A model generated the notes under the pieces. It had not been told where the DNA came from. It ran no database searches and saw only the letters and a list, made by a program, of their open reading frames with translations. From assembly GCF_030445035.2 (NCBI RefSeq), contig NC_080677.1:23509513-23573512 (forward strand): DNA of 64,000 bases, written 5' to 3'. The stretch is from Dasypus novemcinctus. Its lineage: Eukaryota; Chordata; Mammalia; Cingulata; Dasypodidae. This document shows positions 33,053-46,532 of this stretch, piece by piece. Every line of letters starts with the position of its first letter. Within the stretch, counting starts at the first letter, position 1. Made by a program: the position numbers and the translations under genes.

Positions 33053-34259
33053 GTTGTCTCACAATACAATTTTATTAGTGCATACAGATATAATTAGACC
33101 TTAGGTTCTGACTTACACCAGACTTAGGAAAAGTTATAAATGGGCACACCTACTTGTCACTGAACAGTGTGGTGAAAACTGCCACTGGAACTTAGCAACT
33201 GAGACTCTGAATATGGCCTTTTCTCTCACTAATTTGAAAAGCCTAATTTTTCAATGGTAATGGAACCGGATGGATGATGATAAACCCTATCCTCCCTTTT
33301 TCCTGCTGGCTACTGTGTTGGGCATTGGCCCAGGTGTGATCAGTCATTGTACTTTTCCCCTGAAAAAGTGACTAGTCCAAGGTGTAGGTATATAACTCAT
33401 AAAGGTCTTATCAGAATGTGGATGGCCCTAGAGAATGAAATGCTAGTTTTCCTCTGGTGTTGATATACTGGGGTGGCTTAAGTTTGGGACTGCCATGATC
33501 ATCTTTCTACCCATGAGAGTAGGAGAGAATAAGGCCAAGACAGAGAGGTAAACACCCCAGAGGTGGAGACCAGGAGAAGATCCTGATAGTATCATCTGAA
33601 TATTTAAATCCAGCTTTGGCTAAATGAGGATCCACCTGTCCTTGCAGGTATGCAAATTGTCCTGAGAGGGTCCTGATATAACCTTCCCACCTCATCCATA
33701 TCCCCCAGAGGCAATTACTATCAATGGCTTCTGTTTGTAATTATTTTGGTGCTTAGCATTATATATGTTCATATCACTCTCACATATTTAGCCTTTTTGA
33801 TTGATCAGCTTTGGACAGTAGCTGCTATTTTCCTTTTTTGCATGAAGATGACTAACTCATTCAACTGTGTCTTCCTGCTTGATGTTTGTTGTATTGATTT
33901 TAGTATGTATCACACATACTAATATATTATACTTAAAACTGTCTATCAACTTTAGGATATACCTATTAAATCCTTGTTATGAAAGATGAGGAAATGTGCA
34001 CATTTATCTTTCCTTCCTTACTTCCTTCATCTACATACCATAATTTAGTTATTTTTTCATTATCAAAGTTTATTTCAATTATAATTTGTCCAGTATGTAA
34101 AATTAAATATTTTATACTTTGTCTTATAACTCTTATGTTTTTTGCTTTTATTTTTTGTCTAAAACTTGAAAACCAGGAAACACATTGCTATTATGATAGT
34201 AACAATTATTTACTATAGAATCAAGGATAAATATATATATAAGATATATATAAGGATAT
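33053..34259. other. non-coding, no gene seen
   Basis: Moderate composition, no named repeat. (TA)-rich text at 34,230-34,268 borders the next L1. Confidence 0.4.
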
Positions 34260-34671
34260 ATATATAAAACAAATCCTTCAGAAACTATGGATGTGAGAAG
34301 ACAGTGGTATGATACAATAAGGATACTGAAAAAGAGAAACGGCCAGCTGAGAATTCTTTATCTAGTAAAATTGTTCTTCAAATACGAAGGTGAGTTTAAG
34401 ATATTTACAAACAGAAACTGAGAGTTTATAGAAAAGAATCCACCTTGCAGGAAATATTAAAGGAAGACTTAGAATCTGAAAGAAAAAGACAGGAGAGAGA
34501 GGCTTGGCAGAGAGTATAGAAGAAAGAATAGCAGAAAGGATGGCTAAAAGAATAAAAAGATGGAAATAAGATATAACATGAGAACCAAGAAAAAATGGTG
34601 GAAGTAGATAATGAATTTACAGTAATATCATTGAATGTTAATGGATTAAACTCCCCAATCAAAAGTTGTAG

Positions 34672-35074
34672 ACGGCGGCGGACTTGGCCCAGTGGTTAGG
34701 GCGTCTGTCTACCACATGGGAAGTCCGCAGTTCAAACCCTGGGCCTCCTTGACCTGTGTGGACCTGACCCATGTGCAGTGCTGATGCGCGCAAGGAGTGC
34801 TGTGCCATGCAGGGGTGTCACCCATGTAGGGGAGTCCCATGCGCAAGGAGTGCACCCCATAAGGAGAGCTGCCCAGTGTGAAAGAAAGTGTAGCCTGCCC
34901 AGGAATGGTGCTGCACACACGGAGAACTGACACAGCAAGACGATGCAACAAAAAGAAACACAGATTCCCGTGCCACTGACAACAGCAGAAGTGGACAAAG
35001 AAAACGATGCAGCAAATAGACACAGAGAACAGACAACCAGGGTGGGGGGGAAGGGGAGAGAAATTAAAAAAAAA
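34672..35074 (+). mobile_element. DAS-SINE, sense, inside L1
   Basis: Head gcggcggacttggcccagtg, B box (gttcaaaccctgggcc), full body and 'gagaaattaaaaaaaa' tail. It interrupts the L1 just before ORF2. Confidence 0.9.
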
Positions 35075-35079
35075 GGTTG

Positions 35080-37860
35080 GTTGACAGAATAGATTAAAAA
35101 AAAAAGAGCCATCCATATGCTGCCTGCAAGAGACTCACTTTAGACTCAGGGATACAAACTGGCTGAAAGTTAAAGGTTGGAAAAAGAGACTCCATGTAAA
35201 CTGTAACCAAAAAAGAGCAGGGGTAGCTATACTAATATCAGACAAAACAGACTTTAAATGCAAAAAAGTTTTATAAGAGATATGAGGCCATTATATATTA
35301 ATAAAAGGTACAATCCACCAAGAAGAAATAACATTCATAAATATTTATGCAACTAACCAAGGTGCCCCAAAATACATAAGGTAAACTCTTGCAAAGCTGA
35401 AGGGAAAAATAGACATCTCTACAATAATTGTTGGAGATGTCAACACACTACTCACATCATTAGAACAACTAGACAGAAGATCAACAAGAATACGAGAACT
35501 TGAACAATATGATAAACAAACAGGCAAATACAAATATACAACAGTGAACCCAAACTCAGCAGGTTACACATTCTTCTCAAGTGCTTATGGATCTTTCTCC
35601 AGGATAGACCACATTTTAGGCCACAATGCAGGTCTCAAAAAAAGATTGAAATTATACAAAACACCTTCCAGATCATAACGGAATGAAACAGGAAATCAAT
35701 ACTAGACAGGAAAGAGGTAAATTCTCAAATGTGTGGAGACTGAACAACATATTCCTAAATAATCAATGTGTCAGAAGAAATTGTAAGTGAAATTAATAAC
35801 TACATTGAGACAAATGAAAATGAGAGCACAGCTTATCAAAACTTATGGGATACAACGAAGGCAGTGCTGAGAGGGAAATTTATAGCCCTAAATACCTATA
35901 TTAAAAAAGAATAAAGAGCTAAAATCAAAGATCTAACTGAATAACTGGAGAAACTAGAAAGAGAACTGCAAACCATTTCCAAAGCAAACAGAAGGAAAGA
36001 AATGACAAAGATTAGGGCAGAAATAAATGAAATTGAGAAAAAAAATCAATAGAGAAAATCAACAAAACCAAAGCTGATTCTTTGAGATCAATAAAATTGA
36101 CAACCCCCAAGCTAGACTAACAAAGAAAAAAGGAAGAAGATGCGAATAAATAAAATCAGAAATGAAAAGGAAGAAGTTATGACTGACTTCAGAAATAAAA
36201 AATATCATAAGAGGGTTTTATGAAAAACTATGCCAACAAACCAGACAACCTAGATGAAATGGACAAATTCCTGGACATGAACAAAAAACCTACCCTGATG
36301 CTACAAAAAATACAAGAACTTAAAAAACCAATCATATTTAGAGATTGAATCCATCATCAAATATCTCCCAATGAAGAAAAGTCCAGAATCAGATGGCTTC
36401 CCAGGTGAATTCTACCAAGAATTTCAAGAAGAATTGCCACCAGTCCTATTTAAACTCTTCCAAAAGATTGATGAGGAAGGAAAATTACCTGACACATTTT
36501 ATGAAGACAACATCACCCTAATCCTAAAGCCAGATAGAGACACTACAAGAAAAGAAAATACAGAACAATCTCTCAAATGAACACAGATGCAAAAATTCTC
36601 AACAAAATACTTGCAGATAGAATCCAACAGCATATCAAGACATATATCACGACCAAGTGTGATTTATTCTTGGTATGCAAGGTGATTCAGTATAAGAAAA
36701 TCAATTAATGTAATATATGACATTAACAAATTGAGGGGAAAAAAACTATATGATCATCTTGATCAATGCAGAAAAGGCATTTGACAAAATCCAGCATCCG
36801 TTCCTGATGAAAACATCTTGAAAGATAGGAATAGAAGGAAAATTCCTCGGTATGAAAAAAGGCATATATGAAAACCCGACAGCCAACACTGAACTCAATG
36901 GGGAATGGGTGAAAGCTTTCCCTCTAAGATCCGGAACAAGACAAGTATGCTCACTGTCACCATTGTTATCCAACATTGTGGTAGATGTCCTACCTAGGGC
37001 AATTAGACAAGAAAAAAAAAAGACATCCCAATAGGAAAAGAGGAAGTAAAACTCTCACTATTTGCAGATGACATGATCCTGTCCTTAGAAAACCCTGAAA
37101 TGTCTCCAACAAAGCTTCTGGAGCTAATAAACAAGTTCAGCAAAGTGGCAGAATGCAAGATCAACCTGCAAAAACAGAAATGTTTCTGTGCACTAGTATT
37201 GAACAATCTGAGGAGGAAATCAGGGAAACATTCTGTTAACAATAGCAAAAAAGAGACTCAAATACCTAGGAATCAATTTAACCAAATAAGTACAGAATTT
37301 ATATTCAGAAAACTATAAAACAATGCTAAAAGAAATCAATAAAGACCTAAAAAATGGAAAGACATTCTGCGTTCATGAATTGGAAAACTAAATATTGTTA
37401 TGATGTCAATCCTACCCAAACTGATTTATAGATTCAATGTAATACTAATCAAAATTCCAACAGCCTACTTTACAGAAATAGAAAAGGAAATTACCAAATT
37501 CATTTGGAAGGGAAAGTGCACCCCAAGAGCCAAAAGCATTTTAAAAAAAGAATGACAGAGGAATTTCACTGCCTGACCTTGAAACATATTACAAAGCTAC
37601 GGTGGTCAAAACAGCATGATATTGGCATAAAGATAGACTCATGAATCGGTGGAATAGAAATGAGAGTCCAGAAATAAACCCTTGCCTCTACAGCCAACTG
37701 GTTTTTGACAATCCTACCAAAGCCATTTTAATAGGACAAAACAGTCTCTTCAACAAATGGTGCTGGGAGAATTGGATAACCACAACCAAAAGAATGAAAG
37801 AGGACCCCTATCTCACCCCCTATTCAAGAAGCAACTCAAAATGGATCGAAGACTAAATAT
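35080..37860 (+). pseudogene. L1 ORF2 remnant
   Basis: ORF2 order is clear over several frames. The endonuclease region (35,110-35,680) includes the block translated as YTFFSSAYGSFSRIDH, and then the desert before the RT follows. The reverse transcriptase at 36,371-36,580 reads [20 protein letters not shown]. At 37,041-37,090 the palm motif [14 protein letters not shown] is intact, unlike the FGDD in the first L1. Frames 37,073-37,318 and 37,641-37,856 continue it. At least five frameshifts or stops break it. Confidence 0.85.
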
Positions 37861-39710
37861 AAAAGCCAGGACCATAAAATCACTAGAAGAAAAGTAAGGA
37901 AACTTCTTAAAGACCTTGTGGTAAGTGGTGGTTTCTTGGACTTTACAACCAAAGTATGAACCACAAAAGAAAAAATAGGTAAGTGGTTCCTCCTCAAAAT
38001 TAAACACTTTTGTGATTTAAAGGACTTTGTCAAGAAGTTGAAAAGGCAGCCCACTCAATGGGAGAAAATATTTGGAAATCACATATCCAATAAGGATTTA
38101 AATCCATGATATATAAAGAAATGCTACAACTCAACAATAAAAAGACAAATGATCTAATTAAAAAATGGGAAAAATACTTGAATAGACATTTGTCCAAAGA
38201 AGAAATATAAATAGCATGAAAAACATGAAAAAATGTTCAATATCACTAGTGATTAGGGAATGCAAATCAAAGCTACACTGAGATATCATTTCATACCTAT
38301 TAGAATGGCCACTTATTAAAAAGACAGATATTTACAAAATCTCCTTTGGAGAGGATTTGGAGAGATAGGAACACTTATTCACTATTGGTGGGAATGTAGA
38401 ACGGTACAGTAGCTGTGGAGGACTGTTTGGCTGTTTCTAAAGAAGTTGAATACAGAATTGCCACATGACCTGGCAACACCACTACTGGGTATACCCAGAA
38501 GAACTGAGACAAGTGACATCTGATGTTCATAGTGACGTTATTCACAAGTGCCAAAAGTTGGAAACAGCCCAGGTGTCCATTAACCAATGAATGAATAAAG
38601 TGTGGTGTATTCACATGATGGAATATTATGCAGCTGTAAGAAGAAATGAAGTCATAAATCACATGACAACATGGATGAACCTGGAGGTTATGCTGAGTGA
38701 AGCAAGCCAGACACAAAAGCACAAATACTGTCTAATTGCACTACTACGAACGAAGTATACTGTGTAATCTCACAGAGTTAGTAACTTGAATATGGGTCGC
38801 CAGAAAAAGAATGAGGTTAAAGAATGGAAAGCTGAGGGTTAACTTGTGCAGAATTGGTAAAAAGGATGTGTGTTAATCTTTGGAAATAAATAGAAAAGAT
38901 GACAGCCCAACATAATGTTTGTAACTAGCAGTACTACTATGCAGGTATGAAAGTGGTTTAAAGGGGAAGTCTAAAGTCATATATATTACAAAAAGAAAAG
39001 TTAAAAAATGTAGCATGGGATTGTACAACATAGTAAAACCGCATGTGAAATATGAATATGGGTAAAATTGGGAAATTTTATGGGTAAAAATGGGAAAAAG
39101 AATTTTTCTTTGAAACTGGACAAATATATGTTAATACTACAAGATGTTAATATCAGACCAAAAAAAAGCATGTTAAGTGAACAAAATCAGACACAAAGTA
39201 CTACATAATATATGATTCCATTTATAGAAAATGGAAATATAAATCAATTTATAAAGAAGAAATTAGATTAGTGATTATGTAGGATTGGGGAAAGACTGCT
39301 AAGGGGTGTGGAATTTTTCTTTTTGGAATAATGAAATTATTCTAAAATTTTTTGTGATGGTGAATGAACAAGAGTGTGATATACTAAAAGCCATTGATTA
39401 TACTCTTTAGATACATCATATGGTATGTGAATATATCTCAGTAAAACTGCTTAATAAATAATTGTGCAGTAATAGCCAGAAACAGCAGCAGGAGAAGCAT
39501 TGAGAGATTGAGAGGTGAAGAATTTTCTTGTTTGTTTGCTTTTTTATTATTGTTATTATTGAAATAGTGAAAATGTTCTAATAATGATTGAAATGATGAA
39601 TGCACAGCTATGTAATTATGCCAAATACCATTGATTGTACACTTTGGATGACTTGTATGCTTTGTTAATATGTATCAATAAAATTGATTTATTTTCAAAA
39701 AAGTAAACAA

Positions 39711-40400
39711 ACTAACGAAAAACTCAAAAAACCCAAATCCTATGTCATTTAAATTTTGCCAAGCCAAATATTATAGTCTGGTGGACCACCTTTTAATTTC
39801 TTTCTAACTTTTATAGTGGATATGAATTTTCTTCACAATTCTCAAGTATATGAAATAGAAGATTTCTTTTTCTAAATGAAATAAGTGCTGGCTTTGAGCC
39901 CCTATGTGCCACGTTGAATAAGAAATTTAAGAGAGAATAAATAAAAGAAGATATAAAACAAGCAAAAATAAAAGAAAAAAAACGTTATTGGAACTCCTGC
40001 CCCATTTTATGGGTTCACACAAGAATTCTGGGTTATGTGCTGGCTGAAACCCGGGAAGGTCCAGGCCTCCCTTGAGTCTACACTTGGAATATTAGTATTT
40101 GGTAAGTGTTTGCTGTAATTAAGACTATTTCTTATTGATTCGGACAAATGAGGGCTTAGAGTATGCATTTATTTCATTTATGAAAGTAAATATTGTCCGT
40201 ATTGTCCTTTTGAATACTACTCTGTCCCTTGTATTTCTGCCTAATCACCACACACTCTCATGTTCGAATACTGCCTTTGATTCTGATGCCTCTTTGACTA
40301 GCTCCAAACTGGAGTTTAGTTTCTCCGGTCATCACCAAGTTGTGACAGACAGAAGAGGACCATGGGCAGCCTGTCTGAGCTTCCAAAAAAGCTGAAATAC
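39711..40400. other. non-coding, no gene seen
   Basis: No repeat or gene is recognised. The open frame at 40,135-40,395 has no domain-like features. Confidence 0.4.
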
Positions 40401-40404
40401 TTTA

Positions 40405-40565
40405 CTGTTCTAAGTGCTTTTCAGCTGTTAACTTATTGAATTCTCACAACCACCCTATGAGGTAGATATTGTGGTTGATATTTCCATTTTATAGATGGAA
40501 AAACCAATGTCAGAGCTGGTGCTCAAACCAAGTCCCTGCTCTTAACCACTGAGCTCAGCAGCCTT
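40405..40565 (-). repeat. MIR, antisense
   Basis: 'cacaaccaccctatgaggta', 'atttccattttatagatgga' and 'gctcttaaccactgagctca' are the reversed MIR in order. Confidence 0.8.
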
Positions 40566-40734
40566 TGGATTTTACAGTTTGTATGACCTTTCTTGAGATA
40601 AACATTAGCACACCTATCAAGAGCTCTCATTTCAATTGCCATGGCTTCTGATTGTCAAATTCTCTACACGGTGTAGAGAGGAGGGTGAAAGAAATATATA
40701 TTAACTGGGGGCCTCCTATGAACCCTATACTCAT

Positions 40735-40895
40735 GTAGGCATTTTATGACAATCCTCAGTGTAGATATTATTAGCCCCATTTTAAATATGAAGGAAAAAA
40801 AAAAGGTTTAGCGACAGAGATGTGAGTCACTGAGTAAGAGCAGAACAGGGATTTTCTCCCGGGTCTTCTGACTCCATAAGCTGCACTGGCTTGGC
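40735..40895 (-). repeat. MIR, antisense
   Basis: 'tattagccccattttaaata', 'agtaagagcagaacagggat' and 'gactccataagctgcactgg' give the reversed MIR core. Confidence 0.7.
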
Positions 40896-41640
40896 ACACC
40901 ATGCAATTACAATCAATTTCTTACATCTTGGCATGTTGCTTCTTTGAAGTTGTCAACCTCTGCTAAATTATTTGTTAATACCCTAATAGTGACTGGAGAG
41001 GCAGGGAGACCCTTGTTGCACTTTATTATTTTGAACACTAGATGGGGGTATCACACTACGTACCTCTCCGGCTGTGGGGATTACCTCGGCATCTGGGAGA
41101 AGGGAGATCCTACTTGACACTAGAGTGAAAAATCACAGGAAAGGGGATGCCCTCTCTTGGCCCTGATGTTCTGGTCTCTGAGGCCAAACTTTGGGAAAGC
41201 TGGAGACTGTTGTCTCTAGTTGGCTCCAGGGCTTGCAATCCCCATAGCCTGGGCGTGGGTCCCAGACTACCCAGGCTAGAATTCCTGGCTCCACTAAACC
41301 CTGGCGGGTGGACACGCTTCCTCCGAATGGGGCTACCTGACCTCAGAGGCGCCTGCGAATGAGGGGAGGTATCTAAGGCATCTGGGCGTGTGCTTGTTCC
41401 TGGCACCATGGTAGATGCTCAAGAGACTGTAGATTTAAACGTTCAGTTTATCTGTAATCCAAGTGGGGTTCAATCCCTGCCTCTGCCCCAGCAGCTTTCC
41501 TACCCAACTCCTGTCACTTTTGGGGACTTGCCTGAGGTTACAGAGTCACCTGGAATTAGAACCCATATCGAGGCTATTCTGGCAACTAGCTGAAGAGTTA
41601 GCTTAAATAAAACTGTTTTGGGGAGATTGCCATAAACTCA
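40896..41640. other. mostly single-copy, moderately GC-rich non-coding
   Basis: No exon structure that I recognise. 41,050-41,400 is richer in GC than its surroundings and open in several frames, but without a conserved-looking product. A weak MIR-like stretch lies near 41,430-41,600 (cttgcctgaggttacagagt). Confidence 0.4.
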
Positions 41641-41995
41641 ATAAATTTAAATGTTTAACTCTTCAAAGGCATCGAAGTCATGAAAGACTACGAAAAATGG
41701 AGGAACTTTCCCAGGTTAGAGGAGACAAGGCAACATGACAACTCACTGCAATGTGGATCTTGGATCAAAAAGAGGACATGAGTGGGACAATTGGTGAACT
41801 TTGAGTATAGTGTATTAACATTATTGCCTCAATGTTAATTTCTTGTTTTGATCATTGTATCATGGCAATGTAAACTGTTTACACTTGGGGAAGGTGGGTG
41901 AAGGATGTATGGGAATTCTTTGCATTGATTTTACAACTTATTTTATCAGTCTCAGGTGATTTCAAAATCGGAAGGTAAAAAAGAAAATGATAAAA
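41640..41995 (+). repeat. old L1-type 3' end
   Basis: 'gaactttcccaggttagagg', 'aatgtggatcttggatcaaa', 'tgggacaattggtgaacttt' and 'ttgttttgatcattgtatca' follow a common mammalian LINE 3' end ending 'aaaatcggaaggtaaaaaag'. Family assignment by eye. Confidence 0.5.
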
Positions 41996-42348
41996 ATGTT
42001 ACCATAACATTATTATGAAATATTTTAAACATTCAGAAAAATATAGAGAATAAGTATAATCTCTTTTGCAGGTGAATCAAGGGTGCTGTGGGGGCACCAG
42101 GTAAAAGTAATGTGGGTCCTAGAGATGGTGAACTCTATTGTCTCACTATTTTCCTGTGCCTTAAGTTGGCTCTTGGTGGTTGAATCAGATCATTTATTTT
42201 TAAGGCAAAGGCTATTTTAATTTTTGACACCCTCCTCTTTAGGACAAATTTGCAGAAAATCCATTGGCAACGCCATAGTATTTGCATAATGAGATTAACA
42301 CCTCATTCCTTATGCTTTACGTGGCAATGCTCTTGGGAAATTTCTTTT

Positions 42349-42766
42349 TTTTTTTTTTAAGATTTATTTATTTATTTATTTATCTCCCCTCCCCCCCACC
42401 CTGGTTTTCTGTTCTCTGTGTCTATTTGCTGTGTCTTCTTTGTCTGCTTCTGTTGTTGTCGGCGGCACGGGAATCTGTGTTTCTTTATGTTGCATCATCT
42501 TGTTGTGTCAGCTCTCTGTGTGGGCAGCGCCATTCTTAGGCAGGCTGCACTTTTTTTCGCACTGGGCGGCTCTCCTTACGGGGCACACTCCTTGCGCTTG
42601 GGGCTCCCCTACATGGGGGACACCCCTGCGTGGCAAGGCACTCCTTGCGTGCATCAGCACTGTGCATGGGCCAGCTCCACACGGGTTAAGGAGGCCCGGG
42701 GTTTGAACCGTGGACCTCCCATGTGGTAGACGGACGCCCTAACCACTGGGCCAAGTTGCCACCTCC
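42349..42766 (-). mobile_element. DAS-SINE, full length, antisense
   Basis: Reversed tail, body and head (actgggccaagttgccacct). Target duplication gaaatttctttt at 42,337-42,348 and 42,767-42,778. Low divergence. Confidence 0.92.
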
Positions 42767-42889
42767 GAAATTTCTTTTTAATGACAGGGATTTAATCATT
42801 ACTGTCTAAAACTAAGACAAATAGATAAAAATGGATTTGAATTGCTTAATGTTTCTTTTTGGCCTTTTTCTTTAATTTCATTTTTGAAA

Positions 42890-43690
42890 ATAAATTTTTT
42901 TTTATTTTCAAAGAGTTTTAGATTTATAGAAAAATTGCAAAGATAGAGAACTCTCATATACCCAGTACTCAATTTCCCCTGCTATTAACTGCTTGTATTA
43001 GTATTGTCTATTTGTTGCAATTAACAATACAATATTGGTACATTATCATTAATTAAAGCCTATGTTTTATTCATATTTCCTTATTTTGTACCTAATGTCT
43101 TTGTTATGGGTTGATTTGTGTCCCCTTAAAAGACATGTTCAGTTCTAATCCCTGGTCCCATGAATGTGGCCTTATTTGGACATAGGCTTAGAAGATGTGG
43201 TTAAGATGAGGCCAGAGTGGGCCTTATTCCAATCTGACTGATTTCCTTATAAAATGAGGAAATTTGGACACAGATACAGACAGACGCAGGGGAGAAGGTC
43301 ATATGAAGACGGAGGAAACAGAGATTGGGGTAATGTCAAGGAACAAGCCAAGGAACGCCAGGGAGCACGGCACCCAGAAGCTACAGGAGGCAAAGAAGGA
43401 TTCTACCCTGCTGGCTTCAGAGGAATCGTGGTCCTGCCAGCACCTTGATTTTGAACTTCTAGTCTCCAGAATTGTGAGAGAATACATTTGTTCTTTTAAG
43501 CCATTTAGTTTGTGGTACTTTGTTATGTCAGCCCTAGGAAACCAAGAGAACTCTTTCTCTGTTCCAGGATCTCAGCCAGGATACCACATTATGTTTAATC
43601 ATCATGTCTCCACAAGTTCCTCTTGGCTGTGACAGTCTCTCGGTTTCCTTGACCTGTTTGAGGACTACTGGTCAGGTATTTTTAAGAATG
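42890..43690 (-). repeat. old L1 3'-UTR, antisense, split by an MLT1-type LTR
   Basis: 'gttttagatttatagaaaaa', 'ttgttgcaattaacaataca' and 'ttgtacctaatgtctttg' run up to the LTR. After it, 'ctgttccaggatctcagcca' and 'taatcatcatgtctccacaa' carry on the same 3' UTR. Confidence 0.65.
43102..43547 (+). mobile_element. MLT1-type MaLR LTR
   Basis: Begins tgttatgggttgatttgtgt, has 'aagccaaggaacgccaggga', 'ccttgattttgaacttctag', 'ctccagaattgtgagagaat', 'ttaagccatttagtttgtgg' and 'tttgttatgtcagcccta', in the order of MLT1-class LTRs. Flanks around 'tctt' are compatible with a short target duplication. Frames inside (43,254-43,632) are not genes. Confidence 0.75.
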
Positions 43691-43830
43691 CCTTTCCATT
43701 AAGATTTGTTTAATATTTTTCTCATGGTTAGACTGGGGTTGTGGGTTTTGGGGAAGAAGACAACAGAGGTAAAGTGCCATTTTCATCATATCATATCAAC
43801 AGTACAGGCTATCAACATGACTTATCACTC

Positions 43831-44212
43831 TTTTTTTTAAAGATTTAATTTTTTATTTATTTCTCTCCCCTTACCCCCTCCCCCACCCCCGGTTGTCTGC
43901 TCTCCGTGTCCATTTGCTGTGTGTTCTTCTGTGTCCACTTATATTATTGTCAGCGGCACTGGGATTCTGTGTCTCTTTTTGTTGCATCATCTCTCCGTAT
44001 GTAAGTGGTGCCACTCCAGGGCAGGCTGCACTTTTCTCATTGCATGTGGGGCTCCCTACACAGGGGACACCCCTGCGTAGCATGGCACTCCTTGCATGCA
44101 TCAGCATTGTGTGTGGCCAGCCCATCACACGGGTCAGGAGGCCCTGAGTTTGAACCCGGGACCTCCCATATGGTAGGCGGATGCTCTATCCATTGAGCCA
44201 AATCCACTTCCC
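43831..44212 (-). mobile_element. DAS-SINE, antisense
   Basis: Ends in gagccaaatccacttccc. Target duplication gacttatcactct on the left (about 43,819-43,831) and gacttaccactct at 44,213-44,225, one mismatch. Confidence 0.9.
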
Positions 44213-44419
44213 GACTTACCACTCTTGATGTTGACCTTGATGACATGGTTGGGACAGTGTTTGTCCAGTTTCTCCACTGTAAAGTCACTCTTTTTTTAGG
44301 CCCCCCCTCCCCACTCTTTGGAAGAAAATCACTGCAGAGCCCACACTTATGGAGTGGGATTGATACTCCACCTCTGGAAGGCAGAGTATCTACATAAATT
44401 ATTTGGAATTCTGTACAAG

Positions 44420-44765
44420 AGATTTGTCCCTTCACCCCATTTATGTATGTATGCATGAGTGAGCATTCATTCATTCAATCATTTGTTTATGTCAGTATAG
44501 ACCAATGGATATTTGTTTTATTCTTTGGGTTAAAATCCAATTACTACTTATTTATTTTGCTGTTCAAGTTGTTCCAGCTTTGGCTATTGGGAGCTCTTTC
44601 AGTTGGTTCCTGTGTCCTTTCAACATGTGGATTTTTTTTTCAAGCAACTTTTTTGCTTTCTGGTGTAACCAGATGTTCCAGGCTCATCTTTTGCATTTCC
44701 TGCCCTACTTCTAGAATCAACCATTTTTCTAAGGAGATCTTGGGAGATATTTGCTTCCTTGAATA
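44420..44765 (-). repeat. old L1 3'-UTR fragment, antisense
   Basis: 'gtcagtatagaccaatggat', 'gttgttccagctttggctat', 'agctctttcagttggttcct' and 'agatgttccaggctcatctt' form a stretch found in the 3' UTR of old L1s. Confidence 0.6.
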
Positions 44766-45120
44766 TGGTGAGGATATTCTCATGAGGAATGGATAAATAA
44801 AATGTGGTATATACATACAGTAGAATAGTATTCAGCCATAAAAAAGGAATGAGGTTGTGATACATTTTACAACATGGATGAACCTTGAAAATATTATGCT
44901 ACATGAAATAAGGCAGACACGAAAGGACAAATATTTTATTATTCCACTTAAAGGAAATATCTAGAATAGGCAAATTTGTAGAGACATAAGGTAGAGTATA
45001 GGTCACCAGGGCCTGGGGGAAGGGAGGAATGGGGAGTTATTGTTAAATAGATACAGAGTTTCTTTTGGGGGCAATGGAAAAGTTTGATAATGGATGGTAA
45101 TGATCATTAAAAAAAAAAGT
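44766..45120 (+). repeat. L1 3'-end fragment, sense
   Basis: 'aaatgtggtatatacataca', 'agtattcagccataaaaaag' and 'atgaaccttgaaaatattat' match the distal L1 text also present at 7,130-7,220. It ends in an A-run near 45,118. Confidence 0.75.
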
Positions 45121-45271
45121 AAATGGAAGACTAGATGAAAAAGAACAGGACACAAGATTGTGTCTACTGGATGATTATAACTATATAGAAAAATTGCAAA
45201 ACTATAAGTTCTGTGCCTGACATCTACCAAGTCCATCCTACACCTAATTGTTCTTTAGACCATGACTTCAA

Positions 45272-45684
45272 GGGAAGTGGACATGGCTCAACTGATAGAG
45301 CGTCCATCTACCATATGGAGGGTTCAGGGTTCAATCCCCAGGGACCTGTGTGGTGAGCTGCTCCATGGGCGCAGTGCTACGGCATGCAAGGAGTGCCGTG
45401 CCACGCAGGGGCATCCCCGCATAGGGGAGCCCCACGTGCAAGGAGTGTGCCCCACAAGGAGAGCCGCCCCAAGTGAAAAAAGCACATCCTGCCCAGGAGT
45501 GGCACTGCACACACGGAGAGCTGATGTAGCAAGATGATGCAACAAAAAAGAGACGCAGTTTCCCAGTACCACTGGATAATGCAAGTGACACAAAAGTACA
45601 CACAGCAAAAAATGGACACAGAGAGCAGACAATGGGGGGGAAGGGGAGAGAAATAAATGAATAATAAATCTTAAAAAGAAAAAA
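45272..45684 (+). mobile_element. DAS-SINE, sense
   Basis: Head gggaagtggacatggctcaa, B box (gggttcaatccccaggg), body, tail 'aataataaatcttaaaaaga'. Confidence 0.9.
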
Positions 45685-46520
45685 TCAACAATAATTCAGG
45701 CATAATCCAATTTATATTCTTTATATTTAGAAGAAAAACAGAAAACATCTGTTTGAAGTTACAGATGAAATCCTTTTCTTCTAGATTAGTTTTTAAACTT
45801 CAAGCACAGATTTAATAAATTTGTTTCAATTCAGCAACGCAGCTGGACCAGCTGAGTGCATTTGTGGGTGAGGACAGAGGAGGGGAAAAATGAAAAGTGA
45901 GGGATTGTGAAGGGGATTGGTCCAGTGGCTATAACTATAACAGATGGTAGTGCCCAGCACTCTCAATTTGTCAAATGTGTAGTGACTGCTAAGGTTTCTC
46001 CCAATGTGTTTATGACTTGCATTTCACATCTGAAAAGAGATCACAGGAAGTTCCATTGTTTGGTGTTCCTTTCTTCTCAGTGCTAATCATTAGGGATTTT
46101 GCATGAAGAGAGAAGACTGATGGATGAACAAGTCAGCTTCTGAGAAGGTGGCTATAGATATCTTCCTTAAACTCTCCTCTTTTCCCACTGAGGAATTAAC
46201 CACTCTGCATTTCCATAGTAAATTCAATTTCAAGTTTTCTCTTTTCAGTTAAGCTGCCATGTTATATTTTATTTCCCCCCCACCAAGGTATTTGCCTCTT
46301 TTATTTCCCCATCAACAAAGACAGCAAGGAGCAGTTGCTACTTGTGAGCTCACACTTAATCATTCTAGTTATTCTTCCCCTAGCAGAGCACATTTCTGCT
46401 TAAGGACTCTGAAAGAGAAATTGCAAAAGAATAGAAAACCAACCTTCTTAGACATGTAGGGAATCAAGAGTTTTTTAAAACTATAATCTAGAGTCCTATT
46501 TTTGCCTTCTATATAGTCAG
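45685..46520. other. non-coding, no gene seen
   Basis: No named repeat, apparently single copy. Confidence 0.4.
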
Positions 46521-46532
46521 CATATTATTCTT

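Larger units (their letters stand above)
34260..39710 (+). mobile_element. L1 LINE, 5'-truncated, sense
   Basis: Starts within the ORF1/ORF2 junction region (34,265, 'gaaactatggatgtgagaag') and continues through the inter-ORF region, a DAS-SINE insertion, ORF2 and an L1 3' end (38,560-38,780, 'gtggtgtattcacatgatgg'). The 3' UTR region to about 39,710 contains two further L1-terminus-like blocks (39,160-39,460 and 39,560-39,700, the latter ending 'atatgtatcaataaaattga'). It is less decayed than the first L1 but full of small indels. Confidence 0.82.
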